Part shown: piece by piece, positions 12,601-21,431 of the stretch
How positions within the stretch are numbered: position 1 is the first letter of the stretch
How the letters are laid out: each line of letters starts with the position of its first letter
Source of the DNA: a virus
Reading direction: 5' to 3' (one strand)
Virus record (IMG/VR): IMGVR_UViG_3300031840_000582
Coordinates: 1 to 64,000 of that record
DNA: 64,000 nucleotides
Notes under the pieces: generated by a model
Database searches by the model: none
Seen by the model: the letters and a program-made list of their open reading frames with translations, nothing else
What the model was told of the DNA's origin: nothing
Translations under genes and position numbers: made by a program

Positions 12601-13014
12601 AAAGAAGTGATAGATAGTGTCCCTGAGGGAGAATCCCTTCTCGTCAGATTGCGACCAATTAGTCTAAATGAATTTGGCGTTCCAGACGATTCGGTGCCCA
12701 GCTTAGGTGCTGATATATTGACAGAAAACTTTTTTATCACCTCGACTACGCCTTCAACAACAGGAGTAGTTGCAGTTGACCCGGTTACAAGAATGGAGGA
12801 GAGTCCAGAGATTACTGATGTCGAAACGCAAGTAAATGCAGTATACGACATGATCCCTGACGAGCCTTCGACTGTATCATATGTTTGTGTCGCAGGCGTT
12901 TCTGGCCGCATCCAGTCTGCAAATCTAGGCGCAACACTTTTTGCTGGCGATTCACGCCCCGGCCCTTTAATGCGGCCAGTTAGTTCAACGAGCACAGGAG
13001 GCGGCGGTTACTAA
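9664..13014 (+). CDS. Large virion structural protein (1116 aa)
   Basis: An AGGAG site precedes the ATG. The N-terminal region has a Pro/Gly-rich stretch and a Cys cluster (DECMDCCYP). A segment near residue 235 holds several His and Gly (VHYHPPTRGYMGGAKH). A very basic region near residues 530-720 (KKYTRDYKKRYKRAH, RRKFYSDSNTRRRNNAKSRS) could contact nucleic acid or an acidic partner. The protein ends in a Gly-rich string closed by Tyr (STGGGGY), like its downstream neighbour. No enzyme signature was found. Its TAA overlaps the next ATG as TAATG, so the two are probably translated together. Structural role is inferred from context. Confidence 0.65.
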   Translation: MGIFVNSVNVDDATLTIGLSAEELYRPINPDCPPPADSSSGPGGGLNIIPSDPVTEPPSGYTPEAGDSGWYYDECMDCCYPVTDKILNYMEFKVATFLSPGYTQNITCEEVDVDAIVTSAEAAGDAVVVAIDPRLHAAGTLSNALVKEKSDGSRAYELNYNATIELPDGADTDHIEVVSYVNIDFERMKNDYGFEAGNNLQAETIKLMALKANLDKVRERGKVNETIPYFVNPATGKTWTGPVHYHPPTRGYMGGAKHTMLPQPLLVQRTMPNLKVVDNSTTKKELLGLDLGRALTNDPYDEIDRLNSTGTKQQVAKTFVSDPVLSKTNDGKVSFVFYMDPESVVRANSKFPGIREQGIYRRTPIESIQIFRERAIEGADLTELGVKKVGKDTRGKQSQERELVVYSSDQKSYGEDMQTMNGAVKDVYSRGLQTNRYSVDEDFDGIKEVEVGIISETPVRNITSRGYRAFTVEDMQISNRTSGKFRYSTEIEFKDPTVAYINRKLAVICEAKDKLEELVSFIDNVKAYDMLNKKYTRDYKKRYKRAHTRTAKMVTREVMKLLKAITGQSFSAAQNYMISNLSVQNGSPQGIENIIEVIGSIEDKLKLALGNSIDNANTNNAGAEKDPTISKKSNADLGMVRVEKEFDAIVDQTNERPLKLDYTTARANSFPSMTDKSYEERINLERRKFYSDSNTRRRNNAKSRSNLPKRKLQALSRSRNRSDYSYLTPAFVRCGTTTMDLVGDNTQIDNLEQYKSINFRSARGNKPLSVEAPPENTSMLELSEDILTELGISVTLRPTESSKDKQYNSDSTKVFGSKSFADKNTEPDRIAKKPKRDRFVMSATETIATAVLNKAQDTDILNPDAPINQDQEIPDITDATESRKLAISKFDVLREDNILNDLDASKIEQMPIGLRALFDSRDDARFNWVDHDLDLVKDPRVQDIFTYNQGSTVKVEYLADFESTFGGKSLKKPRYSPLTKEVIDSVPEGESLLVRLRPISLNEFGVPDDSVPSLGADILTENFFITSTTPSTTGVVAVDPVTRMEESPEITDVETQVNAVYDMIPDEPSTVSYVCVAGVSGRIQSANLGATLFAGDSRPGPLMRPVSSTSTGGGGY

Positions 13015-16000
13015 TGAGTTTAACTAAAAAATACGTTTACGTCCATCACTGTAGTTTAGCTGAAGACACGCCTGATAATTTTAGAAAAGTTATGGGTCGG
13101 GCTTGGGTGCCAAGCTCTAGACTTGGGTTACAGTACGGATTTAATGTAGATCCTCCCGTTATGGATATGACATTTGGGCCTTACTTAGAGTGGGAGCACG
13201 ATTATTTCTTCTCGACCCAAGTACCAGCAACAACTCAGCTAGTCTCAATTAAACCAAATCCGTACTACTTCCCGCCGATCCCTGATGCCGAAGAGCCTTG
13301 TTGCGGTTGGTATGCATACCTCGGAAGGTTCTTTGCAGATCATTTTAGTAGTGGTAATCCGCTACAGATCCTAAGAGGAGTTCTAAAAGACAGAGTTGCT
13401 GGCTATAGAGCGTCCCTGTCTGATCTCGGCTACTCTGGGCCAATCGACCAGAAGTATTTCCCAGATGACTCGTGCGGAAGAAGGCTAAATTATGGGCCAA
13501 TCCAGTCCGACGACCCTGAAGACACGCCACCACCTGAGGTTAATATTCCGGGTGCGATGGCCTTGGTCTCAAATTCAATGGCCGTTCCTGTTAACCCAAA
13601 CCAAGCCGGTCCAGAACCAGAACAAGCCGAAACAAATAGGGCAAAAGTCAGGTTGTTCAGAGACCTTTGGTTTCAAATGTTCGCGCCTTTTTCAGAGCTT
13701 GAAGATGGGTATCTTGAAGGTAAGCCTAAGGCAATGGTTGGCGATGTTAAATTTAGCTATAACTTTTTCCTAGAGGCCTACGAGCGTCAGCTCAGAGGAA
13801 ATACTTTACCAGAAATTAGAATACCAAACTTATACTTGTCCGTGTATAAGGACGGATCAGTACCATATGTGCTATATCTAAGTGAAAATGTAGGCTGTAG
13901 ATTCAAAGAATTTGCTAAGTTAGTTCTGCAAAAGGGATACACAGAGTACCTAATTCCTGTTAAGCAGCAACCGTTTTTACAAGATAAGAATGTGTATTCT
14001 AAATCATTCCCGATGGATGCCACAGTTTCTTTCAGCACTGACAGGAATACTTTTGTTGCAGATGCTCTTGAGGACTCGAAACTAGAGTGTAACATGCTCC
14101 GTAGAGTGTCGGAAGGCGAGGTCAGGCTAGACGTTGCAACCACACCGCCAACTGCTTTTACTCCAACCTCTGAAGGCAACCTCAAGCCACCCCCTGAAGA
14201 GACAATGGAGTTTGCCTATGCAAAGCGTTACTACGATACTTTGTCGAACGCATATACTCCAAAAGCAAGCGTGCCAAATCAAGTAAGCAATTATAAAGCA
14301 TCTTACGGCCCGTTTGGTAGAGACTTGAGGACGTTCGATTTTTATCAATGGATGATGAGTCTACCAGATATCCCTGCTTCTTCAGTGTCGTTCCCCGGCG
14401 ATCATGTTTTTCTTGGTAACCAAAACGATTCCACCGACATGGCCTTAAGGTCCGGCCTATACCAAAGAGACTTGTCATACTTGGCGAATTACTTTATTAT
14501 GTCAGGTAAGGTTAACCAGATAGCCGAAACCCATCTCAGAACTTATCAGCAAATGATGAGAGGTGACACACCACACTCCGAAACTATTCTTTATAAATTA
14601 TCTAAGTATTCGACAGCCGAACTACAACAGCAGTTAGAGACAGTTCTATCTTCTAGTCCAATGTTGCGCGATCAGATCTTGCTTGGTAACGATGGGACCG
14701 CTGCCTTGGCTGGTGAAGACTTTGAAAAACTTGAAGCTATATTCGACGAAATTGAACAGATCGGCATTACTCCAATTCAAAATGTGTGGATTCCCAACTC
14801 TAACTCAATTGACATTTTTGAATATGTTGATACACAAGTAAAGTATAATAAAGAGTACACATACGTTGTAACTGCATACCAGTTGTCTGTTGGGACCGAG
14901 TATTTTTACTCTCAGTATTTTGGCCAAAGACCAGAAGATCCACAGCCACAGCCATGTGAAAACGCTACAATTGGTAATCAAGCCATTGCAGGAGTCTACA
15001 ATCTACAAGAGTCACCTCTGGATGTAACAGGGGTTCCACCAACAGGAACTGCTGTACCGCTATTAAGAATTGTTTACGATGCCTCGCTATCCGAAGGAGA
15101 AAAGTACAATCTTATAAACCAATTACTGTCAGAGAACAGCCAGTGGAAAAGCTTAACTGGTGGTGGAACGGTTGATACCTGCGAAGGTACTGGCATGGCA
15201 ATCCTCAGAAGGCAGATCTCCGATGGAGGCACCGACCAGTCAGGGCAAAGTTTTGGTCCCGAATTTGAATACCTTGTGCTTTGTTACTGTTTTGATTTCT
15301 TCAACCCCAATCCAGATCAGTGGTCTGTTGTAACAATAATTGAAAACAAGCAAGTAAGATCATCCGGCGATCAAACAGCCGGGACTGGTAAAAACGAACC
15401 AGCTTGTACAATTTATGGTCAGCTTAGAGTTGCCCTACGAGCTGAATTAAATTTAGTTGACGCATCATCGATAACTGACGAGATCTTAGAAGTGTTCGGC
15501 GTCACAGACCCTGCGGACCTCCCAACCTACCAGAGAACAACCACGGTCAGAGGGCGACTAAGAGCAGAGCAGTGTCCAGACGGTTGGATAGAGGGCAAAG
15601 TACAGAGACAAGTTACAACAGCAGAAGCCACATCATATGCAGCAGGATTTGAGGTAACTGCACTTGGGGCCACTGAACTTAAAGCAGTCTGCGAATGTCC
15701 CGAGCCTGAACCTTGCAGGGAAACCTTCTTGGTTACAACATTCCCAAGTTTAAAAGTTCATGAAATTCCGTACATGTTGTGGTCCGGCAAGGTCACAGAC
15801 TCTCATCCCGTAGGCCCCGATGTAGAAATTAATCCTTACAGAGCTGTTAATAACGAGATGTTATTCCAGATAGGTGCAGGTCTTGGCGATTACTACGACC
15901 GCCCAATTGCCATTTTTGAAAGAGAGAAGGCAATGTTCGAAGAGCTGTTAAGATCTCAGCGGTCAACTGATGGTAATGTCTTGTTTAGTTCAGACGATCC

Positions 16001-16808
16001 AGTTAGAGGGTTTGAGTCACTTATGTTAACTGACAAGCCCACAAGATATACTGACTTCTCAACCGGCGTAAGAAAACTTATATCAACAGAGGTTGCAGAA
16101 AAACCAAATCAATATGCAGATGCAGTATCTATGGTCGAAACTCTTGTTCCGAATCAAAAATATTATTATATCTTCAGATCTATTGATGTTCATGGGCACG
16201 TTTCAAACCCAACACCAATTTACGAAGTGGAACTAGTTGACACAGACGGTGCCATTTATCCATTAATTAATATTTATGAACCAGATCCAAGCTTGCCTGT
16301 CGATCTAAGCAAGCAAGGCCAGAGACTATTGCAGATTAGGCCTGAGTACCTACAATCAGTATTAGATGTAGAATCATCTGGCTTGTCCGATGCGACAACA
16401 GCCGGTACACCTACAGGCGGACCCGCTGGAGATCTCAAGCTAGGAACAAGAAGTGAGAGACTGTGGGATAAGAACTTTAAGATGCGCGTCACATCGTGTG
16501 AAACTAGAAGGATGCTAGAAATCAATCTCAAATTTAAGACTGAGCATATTGCACTGGACGCCTGCCCCCCAGAGTACGAAAAGACTACGATTAGTGCTAA
16601 CGATGGCCTCAGTATTCCTGATGGAGTAATGGATTTGATTCCGGGTAGCGAAAGTAAGCCTTCAAACGGTTCAGCTCCGAGATCTGGAGGCGGCTCCACT
16701 TCTGGTGGTACAACCGTGACAGCAGATGTTAGCAACACTATATCACTAATAAACGGCTCAGGTGGAGGCACGACTGGCGGTGGATCAACTGGCGGTTCTT
16801 CATATTAA
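13014..16808 (+). CDS. Large virion structural protein with Gly/Ser-rich tail (1264 aa)
   Basis: The ATG shares one base with the preceding stop; GGAGG lies just upstream. The protein is mostly beta-rich. A segment near residues 600-630 (IDIFEYVDTQVKYNKEYTYVVTAYQLSVG), and another near 1040-1080 (NQKYYYIFRSIDVHGHVSNPTPIYEVEL), read like fibronectin-type beta sandwiches. The Cys-containing middle (CEGTG, LCYCFDFF, CECPEPEPCRE) could bind metal or form disulphides. The last 50 residues are Gly/Ser/Thr-rich and end in Tyr. No catalytic motif was seen. It is probably a tail-tip, baseplate or fibre-network protein. Exact role is unknown. Confidence 0.65.
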   Translation: MSLTKKYVYVHHCSLAEDTPDNFRKVMGRAWVPSSRLGLQYGFNVDPPVMDMTFGPYLEWEHDYFFSTQVPATTQLVSIKPNPYYFPPIPDAEEPCCGWYAYLGRFFADHFSSGNPLQILRGVLKDRVAGYRASLSDLGYSGPIDQKYFPDDSCGRRLNYGPIQSDDPEDTPPPEVNIPGAMALVSNSMAVPVNPNQAGPEPEQAETNRAKVRLFRDLWFQMFAPFSELEDGYLEGKPKAMVGDVKFSYNFFLEAYERQLRGNTLPEIRIPNLYLSVYKDGSVPYVLYLSENVGCRFKEFAKLVLQKGYTEYLIPVKQQPFLQDKNVYSKSFPMDATVSFSTDRNTFVADALEDSKLECNMLRRVSEGEVRLDVATTPPTAFTPTSEGNLKPPPEETMEFAYAKRYYDTLSNAYTPKASVPNQVSNYKASYGPFGRDLRTFDFYQWMMSLPDIPASSVSFPGDHVFLGNQNDSTDMALRSGLYQRDLSYLANYFIMSGKVNQIAETHLRTYQQMMRGDTPHSETILYKLSKYSTAELQQQLETVLSSSPMLRDQILLGNDGTAALAGEDFEKLEAIFDEIEQIGITPIQNVWIPNSNSIDIFEYVDTQVKYNKEYTYVVTAYQLSVGTEYFYSQYFGQRPEDPQPQPCENATIGNQAIAGVYNLQESPLDVTGVPPTGTAVPLLRIVYDASLSEGEKYNLINQLLSENSQWKSLTGGGTVDTCEGTGMAILRRQISDGGTDQSGQSFGPEFEYLVLCYCFDFFNPNPDQWSVVTIIENKQVRSSGDQTAGTGKNEPACTIYGQLRVALRAELNLVDASSITDEILEVFGVTDPADLPTYQRTTTVRGRLRAEQCPDGWIEGKVQRQVTTAEATSYAAGFEVTALGATELKAVCECPEPEPCRETFLVTTFPSLKVHEIPYMLWSGKVTDSHPVGPDVEINPYRAVNNEMLFQIGAGLGDYYDRPIAIFEREKAMFEELLRSQRSTDGNVLFSSDDPVRGFESLMLTDKPTRYTDFSTGVRKLISTEVAEKPNQYADAVSMVETLVPNQKYYYIFRSIDVHGHVSNPTPIYEVELVDTDGAIYPLINIYEPDPSLPVDLSKQGQRLLQIRPEYLQSVLDVESSGLSDATTAGTPTGGPAGDLKLGTRSERLWDKNFKMRVTSCETRRMLEINLKFKTEHIALDACPPEYEKTTISANDGLSIPDGVMDLIPGSESKPSNGSAPRSGGGSTSGGTTVTADVSNTISLINGSGGGTTGGGSTGGSSY

Positions 16809-16829
16809 CAAATAAATTATTTTAACTTG

Positions 16830-16859
16830 ACTATTTACAAAGGAAAAGAACTATTTATA
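16830..16859 (+). promoter_or_regulatory. Two copies of the phage promoter-like motif
   Basis: ACTATTTACA (16830-16839) and ACTATTTATA (16850-16859) lie in the 66-base gap before the gene at 16875. The second copy begins 25 bases before the ATG, with TAGGAG between. This is the only site with two copies. The motif recurs in several other gaps, so promoter function is inferred from position and recurrence. Confidence 0.5.
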
Positions 16860-16874
16860 TCATAGGAGTACAAC

Positions 16875-17774
16875 ATGGCCTTTTTAGATAATAGTGGCGA
16901 CATCATTTTAGATGCCGTCTTAACAGATACCGGTAGAATGAGACTAGCGAAAGGGGACGGTAGTTTCCGCGTTGTTTCGTTTGCATTCGGAGACGACGAG
17001 ATTGATTATTCGAATTACACTGCTGTTACAGCGAGTGGTTACGAAGACTTATCCATCTTACAAACCCCTGTCCTAGAAGCTTTTACCAACAACGCTTCTT
17101 CAATGAAATCAAAGTTGATTACGATTCCCGATCCCGGTCTCCTGTATCTTCCAGTTGTTAAATTGAACGAGGTATTCTCGAACGACACTAAGCGATTTAA
17201 CGCCGACAACATTTTCTGTGTCGCTGTTGATGAAGCAACAGCGGTGGATGATTCTAACCTTAATAACGTGGTTGGGATCTTTAATGGTTCAAACCTTAGA
17301 GACGCAAAGCGATTTAGGTTGGATCAGGGCATCGATAACTCAGCGATTGCAGCAACTAGAACCTTGGCAGGTTCTTTATTAGAGACACAATATATCATTG
17401 AGATTGATAATCGTTTCGGAACAATTTACTCTGCTGATGGTGCGAACGCCGCAGCCGTTTCTTACATTGACGATGACAATATGGCTAGCTACTACCTAAC
17501 TCTTGATAGTAATCCAAACTTTGTCGGCATGAACACAGAAACATCAGTAACAACAGCCACACAAACAATTGCAGGTTCCAGAGGAACCATTCTAGAATTC
17601 AAGATTAAGGCCTCCTTGGATCTAGAGTCAAGCAACCACTTGTTCACTAAACTCGGATCAACTAAGACAATTGAGACCGTAAACTGTCGAACCATCGACA
17701 CATTTGTTCGAGTCACCGGCCAACGCACAGGATACAGAGTTGATATTCCTGTTAGATTCATTAAGAAGGTATAA
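16875..17774 (+). CDS. Virion structural protein, appendage family (299 aa)
   Basis: The start is set by TAGGAG 8 bases upstream. The N-terminus, FLDNSGDIILDAVLTDTGRM followed by RLAKGDGSF, is a conserved opening I associate with structural proteins of marine contractile phages. The body is beta-rich without enzyme motifs. It ends in a basic beta strand (VDIPVRFIKKV), comparable in type to the ends of the next two genes. It is preceded by two promoter-like motifs, so it probably begins a transcription unit that includes 17789 and 18889. Role as a fibre or tail appendage is inferred. Confidence 0.65.
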   Translation: MAFLDNSGDIILDAVLTDTGRMRLAKGDGSFRVVSFAFGDDEIDYSNYTAVTASGYEDLSILQTPVLEAFTNNASSMKSKLITIPDPGLLYLPVVKLNEVFSNDTKRFNADNIFCVAVDEATAVDDSNLNNVVGIFNGSNLRDAKRFRLDQGIDNSAIAATRTLAGSLLETQYIIEIDNRFGTIYSADGANAAAVSYIDDDNMASYYLTLDSNPNFVGMNTETSVTTATQTIAGSRGTILEFKIKASLDLESSNHLFTKLGSTKTIETVNCRTIDTFVRVTGQRTGYRVDIPVRFIKKV

Positions 17775-17788
17775 TAGGAAGGTAACAA

Positions 17789-18877
17789 ATGGCATCTACA
17801 TATAAAACTTTTAGCAATAACGATCTAGTCACGACAAGAACTCTTCTACACGAAGTTATTCCAATTACCGGTTCTATCGTGTCTGGAACTTATGTCGAAG
17901 GAACAACCAACGAGACAAACATTAAGAACTACTCGCACGGCATGTTCCAGTCAGTTTACGACTATCCGTATCTTAGCTCCTCCGCTAACCATATCCTTGA
18001 TATCACTGTCGGGTATTCTGCGGACTCAGCTCTTTCAAATTCTGCACCGCTCACACAGCAGATGCAAGAAAAGAAAATTAATATCTATTCTCAGATGGCA
18101 CAGATGCTTGTTGGTTTCGACCACACTGGTGCGATTCGTCCATTTGACAGAGACGGCGATCTAACCGGTGGCAACAAGATCAAAGAAGCATTCTTCCTTT
18201 CTTTCGCTCGACTTCTTACCAAAGACGAGATCCAAAAGAACACATTCAGAATGTCCTTCGCAACCGGTGCCCAGACAGCCAACGCTGACATTAGATTCCT
18301 TAACTCAATGACAGTGGGTGACTTTGGAGCGGACACCGCATTCAAGGTCAATTCACCAGCAGGCGAGTACGGTATCCTATATACAAGTTCTGCCACTCCT
18401 AATCAGGATTCAGGCGTTGGCTTGTTGTATTACCAAGCAGGTATCGCAGTTCTTACTGCATCAGTGTTCACTGCATCTGCTGACGGTGGTCTAGGGTTCC
18501 AATTTGGTTCTACTGCAACCTCTGCTGACATCACTAACGTTAATACAGTTCTTTCTGGCACTGCGATCACGGCATCTACTGATGGTTTCCGAGCCCGACT
18601 AATTAACGTTGAATTCAATAACACAACAGAGCTTAACAGTACAATCTACTTCTGCCGAGCTAATCACAGAGACTTCAACTACAGTTCTAATCCAACTTAC
18701 CTTGCTGACAGCAAGATTCGAGTCAAGGAAGTCTCTAGAGACCAGCCTGTTGCATACATTACAACTGTTGGGCTATACTCTGCCGATAAGGAATTGTTAG
18801 CAGTTGCTAAGTTGTCGGAGCCACTCAAGAAGACTCCAGCAAACGAACTTACGCTGCGTGTTAGGCTAGACTACTAA
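17789..18877 (+). CDS. Virion appendage protein, paralogue of the next gene (362 aa)
   Basis: A good ribosome site (AGGAAGG) precedes the ATG. The protein shares a C-terminal module with the 404-residue product of 18889: an asparagine-rich segment (FNYSSNPTYL), then YITTVGLYSADKELLAVAKL, and an end in LRVRLDY. The N-terminal segment (YDYPYLSSSANHILDITVGYS) is typical of structural proteins from similar phages. No enzymatic motif was seen. The shared C-terminal module suggests two subunits of one appendage attached in the same way. Confidence 0.6.
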   Translation: MASTYKTFSNNDLVTTRTLLHEVIPITGSIVSGTYVEGTTNETNIKNYSHGMFQSVYDYPYLSSSANHILDITVGYSADSALSNSAPLTQQMQEKKINIYSQMAQMLVGFDHTGAIRPFDRDGDLTGGNKIKEAFFLSFARLLTKDEIQKNTFRMSFATGAQTANADIRFLNSMTVGDFGADTAFKVNSPAGEYGILYTSSATPNQDSGVGLLYYQAGIAVLTASVFTASADGGLGFQFGSTATSADITNVNTVLSGTAITASTDGFRARLINVEFNNTTELNSTIYFCRANHRDFNYSSNPTYLADSKIRVKEVSRDQPVAYITTVGLYSADKELLAVAKLSEPLKKTPANELTLRVRLDY

Positions 18878-18888
18878 GGGGGCAGAAT

Positions 18889-20103
18889 ATGCCCACATGT
18901 TTACACAGGTTTGGCCCAGACGACATCTTCCACAATAGAATAAAGACTCATCCACAATATGAGTTCTTTATCTATGATTCGGTAGTGTACCTAAACAGGA
19001 AGTCTCTCCAGTCTGGTTCTTTTACTCCAAGTGTGCCTAACGTAGATCCGGGTTTCGTAAACTTATACGAATTAAACGTTGACCGTCTTGCAGGATCTAC
19101 AGGGTTAATTCATCCGATGATCACCAAGGGTGGTGGCGTCGAGGTATTGACTCGCGGAGAAGGCGGAACAATTTCCGATTCAGATTTCTTTACGCAGTTT
19201 GGGTATGGGGCCAAGATTACCGGATCATATCCGTTAACAGCTTCGATCAAGCGAGATTTCTTCTCTGCTAGTTCAACTAGAAAGCATGTTGATGCACTTA
19301 AGAATACACTAAACTTTTACAATCCTCTGAGTAAGCACTACCAGTTTTCTTCCTCGTTGGGCAACAAAGCAACACAAGCACTTAATTTAATTTCAATCCC
19401 ATCTATTTTTTATGGGTCTTCTATTGAGAAAGGCAGCGTTGACCTTAGATTCTATGTTACCGGTACGATGGTTGGTCAGCTCCGAGATATCAACAGAAAC
19501 GGTGAACTTATTCAAGTTGCCCCGTATGGTAGCCCTAACTCAGGTTCCGTTGCTGGCGTGGCGCTTTACAACGAAGGCTTCTTGTGCTTAACTGGTGCGT
19601 GGGGCCTTAACGATACAGAATTAAAATATACTGGCGGAACATCTGTGGACGAAGCTAGGTGGCTATACTTTGGTGTCGGCGCTAACGACGGCATAACAGG
19701 GTCTTCTGGCGAGTCTGCTTCTACACAGACTAGAGCCTCTGCTAGCTTCATGATGGCGTTCTCTGGCACTCACTATGTCCCGAATGTGACGATGATGGCT
19801 CATGCTCCTCGTGGACAACTAAACTGGTCAAACAACCCAACTTACATTGATCAAGAAAGCAGTGCGTCATTTGCCAACCCACTGACAGGCACCTATCAGT
19901 ATATTGAACGAGATAGAGTAATTGCAAATACTGTGAGCGCATCTTTTGCAGAGCCGACAGCCAGCTTCAAAAAGACAACTTATATCAGTAAAGTTGCAAT
20001 TTACGATGAGTATAAAAATGTAATCGGTATCGCCACAGTCGCAACGCCGGTAAAGAAAACTGAAGATCGCGATCTAACCTTTAAACTTCGTGTGGATCTT
20101 TAA
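18889..20103 (+). CDS. Virion appendage protein, paralogue of the previous gene (404 aa)
   Basis: AAGGGGG lies 7-8 bases before the ATG. The C-terminal module aligns with that of 17789: LNWSNNPTYI, then TYISKVAIYDEYKNVIGIAT, and LTFKLRVDL at the end. The N-terminus (CLHRFGPDDIFHNRIKTHPQ) differs, so the pair has diverged in its outer part. No catalytic residues were recognised. The gene is followed by a small hairpin at 20122-20133 and then by a palindromic promoter-like motif before the HNH gene. Confidence 0.6.
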   Translation: MPTCLHRFGPDDIFHNRIKTHPQYEFFIYDSVVYLNRKSLQSGSFTPSVPNVDPGFVNLYELNVDRLAGSTGLIHPMITKGGGVEVLTRGEGGTISDSDFFTQFGYGAKITGSYPLTASIKRDFFSASSTRKHVDALKNTLNFYNPLSKHYQFSSSLGNKATQALNLISIPSIFYGSSIEKGSVDLRFYVTGTMVGQLRDINRNGELIQVAPYGSPNSGSVAGVALYNEGFLCLTGAWGLNDTELKYTGGTSVDEARWLYFGVGANDGITGSSGESASTQTRASASFMMAFSGTHYVPNVTMMAHAPRGQLNWSNNPTYIDQESSASFANPLTGTYQYIERDRVIANTVSASFAEPTASFKKTTYISKVAIYDEYKNVIGIATVATPVKKTEDRDLTFKLRVDL

Positions 20104-20121
20104 AAGAAAACTCACTTTCTT

Positions 20122-20133
20122 CACCTTTTGGTG
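20122..20133 (+). terminator. Small hairpin, weak terminator candidate
   Basis: CACC-TTTT-GGTG follows the stop of the appendage gene by 19 bases, with only a short U-rich tail (CTTTA). The stem is 4 base pairs, so any termination would be weak. Confidence 0.25.
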
Positions 20134-20139
20134 CTTTAG

Positions 20140-20157
20140 CATACTATTTATAGTATG
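20140..20157 (+). promoter_or_regulatory. Palindromic ACTATTTATA motif overlapping the HNH start codon
   Basis: CATACTA-TTTA-TAGTATG is a perfect 7-base-pair inverted repeat containing the recurring motif (20143-20152). Its right arm ends in the ATG of the HNH gene. If the motif is a -10-like element, the mRNA would be leaderless or nearly so; if transcribed, the start codon would be buried in a hairpin. No Shine-Dalgarno sequence is visible before this ATG. Confidence 0.5.
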
Positions 20158-20901
20158 GGAAAAGGAACTATATACGAACATAGGTGCTTGTTCTGCGAGG
20201 AAAGTTTTACATCAAAAAGACCCCATAGCAAATTTTGTTCTAATAATTGTTCCAAGAAAAACAGTTATAGAAAAAGACCAAAGTTTTACGAGGGTTCCTG
20301 TGCTTACTGTGGCGAAGAGTTTAAAGCAAGAAAACCTAACCCCAAGTTCTGTTCAATAAAATGTAAAAACCATTTTCACAAGAACGCCGACACAGAAAAA
20401 CAGTGCCCAGTTTGTAAAAAGACTTTTGTGGTTTCTTTTTGCGAGAGGAATAAGACCGAGCATTGTTCCTATTCTTGCGCTGGTATTGCGCGCTGGAAGA
20501 AAATGGAAGAGTTGGGAAGAAAAGAAGAAGTATCGGCAAAGATAAGTGAAAGTCATTTAGAAGGACATAGAACAGGAAGAATTTTTAGGTTTGGGGAAAA
20601 CGCTCCTCGCTGGAAAGGTGGAATTACCAAATTAAATCAATCGGTTCGCTCACTAAAAAAGTATGACGAATGGAGAAAAGCGGTATTTACAAGAGATGAC
20701 TTTACTTGTGTTCATTGCGGAGATAAGGGGTATCTTAATGCCGATCACATAAGGCCGCTTAGTCTCCTACTTAAAGAGAACGATATAGAAAGCACAGAGC
20801 AGGCCAATAACTGCGACGAGTTGTGGGACATAGAGAACGGAAGAACCTTATGTATTCCGTGCCATAGAGAAACAGAGACATTCGGAGGGAGGGCAAGATG
20901 A
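20155..20901 (+). CDS. HNH endonuclease with zinc-ribbon repeats, free-standing homing type
   Basis: The 248-residue product begins with three Cys-pair modules (CLFC/CSNNC, CAYC/CSIKC, CPVC/CSYSC), probably zinc-binding and DNA-reading. A linker (RWKGGITK) follows that I associate with phage HNH proteins. The C-terminal HNH nuclease has CVHC, the DH of ADHIRPL near residues 197-198, and a closing CIPCH near residue 236. In this family the His-metal centre nicks or cuts DNA. It stands alone between virion genes and DNA-metabolism genes, as expected of a mobile homing endonuclease. Its composition looks more A-rich than its neighbours. It overlaps the RuvC-like gene by 4 bases. Target site is unknown. 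Confidence 0.85.
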   Translation: MGKGTIYEHRCLFCEESFTSKRPHSKFCSNNCSKKNSYRKRPKFYEGSCAYCGEEFKARKPNPKFCSIKCKNHFHKNADTEKQCPVCKKTFVVSFCERNKTEHCSYSCAGIARWKKMEELGRKEEVSAKISESHLEGHRTGRIFRFGENAPRWKGGITKLNQSVRSLKKYDEWRKAVFTRDDFTCVHCGDKGYLNADHIRPLSLLLKENDIESTEQANNCDELWDIENGRTLCIPCHRETETFGGRAR

Positions 20902-21431
20902 TGGTCTGCGGACTTGACATCAGTACGAGCATAACAGGGTATACTCTTATAGATCAAGATGGCAATGTGGTGTTGAATGGTGCTTGGGATACAAGAAAAT
21001 ATAAAGACTTCTTTGAAAAGGTGATACATGTTAAAGCAGGTTTGGAGCAAATCTACAGTCAATACGGCAAACAAATTACAGCGATTTATATCGAACAGTC
21101 GCTACAATCGTTCCGTTCAGGTTTCTCATCTGCGAAGACTCTCTCAACTTTGTCTCGTTTTAACGGCATCGTGTCTTGGCTTGTTTTTGATCAATATAAA
21201 ATTAAGCCAGAATACATCGCGGCTACGTCTGCCAGAAAACTTTGTGGCATCAAAATACCGAGGGGCGAAAAGGCAAAACAAGTTGTCTTAAAATTTTTAC
21301 TTGACAACGAGCCTAGTTTCGTGATAGATTATACTCGTAACGGCAACCCTAAGCCTGAGTCCTATGATAAAGCAGACTCAATAGTGATTGCCAAAGCGGG
21401 GGTTATATGCGAGAGGAAAAGCTTAAAATAA
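20898..21431 (+). CDS. RuvC-like Holliday junction resolvase
   Basis: The 177-residue protein has the RNase H-fold signature of RuvC enzymes. It opens with GLDIST (Asp7), carries IYIEQS with Glu66 after the central strand, and ends with YDKADSIVIAKA (Asp157 and Asp160), giving the expected acidic catalytic set. Such enzymes cut four-way junctions; in phages without endonuclease VII they would debranch DNA before packaging. The gene overlaps the HNH gene by 4 bases at the 5' end and the primase by 25 bases at the 3' end, so the three are likely co-translated. A second ATG directly follows the first and could be the true start. Confidence 0.8.
   Translation: MMVCGLDISTSITGYTLIDQDGNVVLNGAWDTRKYKDFFEKVIHVKAGLEQIYSQYGKQITAIYIEQSLQSFRSGFSSAKTLSTLSRFNGIVSWLVFDQYKIKPEYIAATSARKLCGIKIPRGEKAKQVVLKFLLDNEPSFVIDYTRNGNPKPESYDKADSIVIAKAGVICERKSLK

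Noticed and set aside
21301-21335. TTGACA followed by TAGATT or TATACT inside the RuvC-like gene
   Set aside because: Spacing is 18 with a poor -10 or 23 with a better one; not convincing beside the perfect promoters elsewhere.
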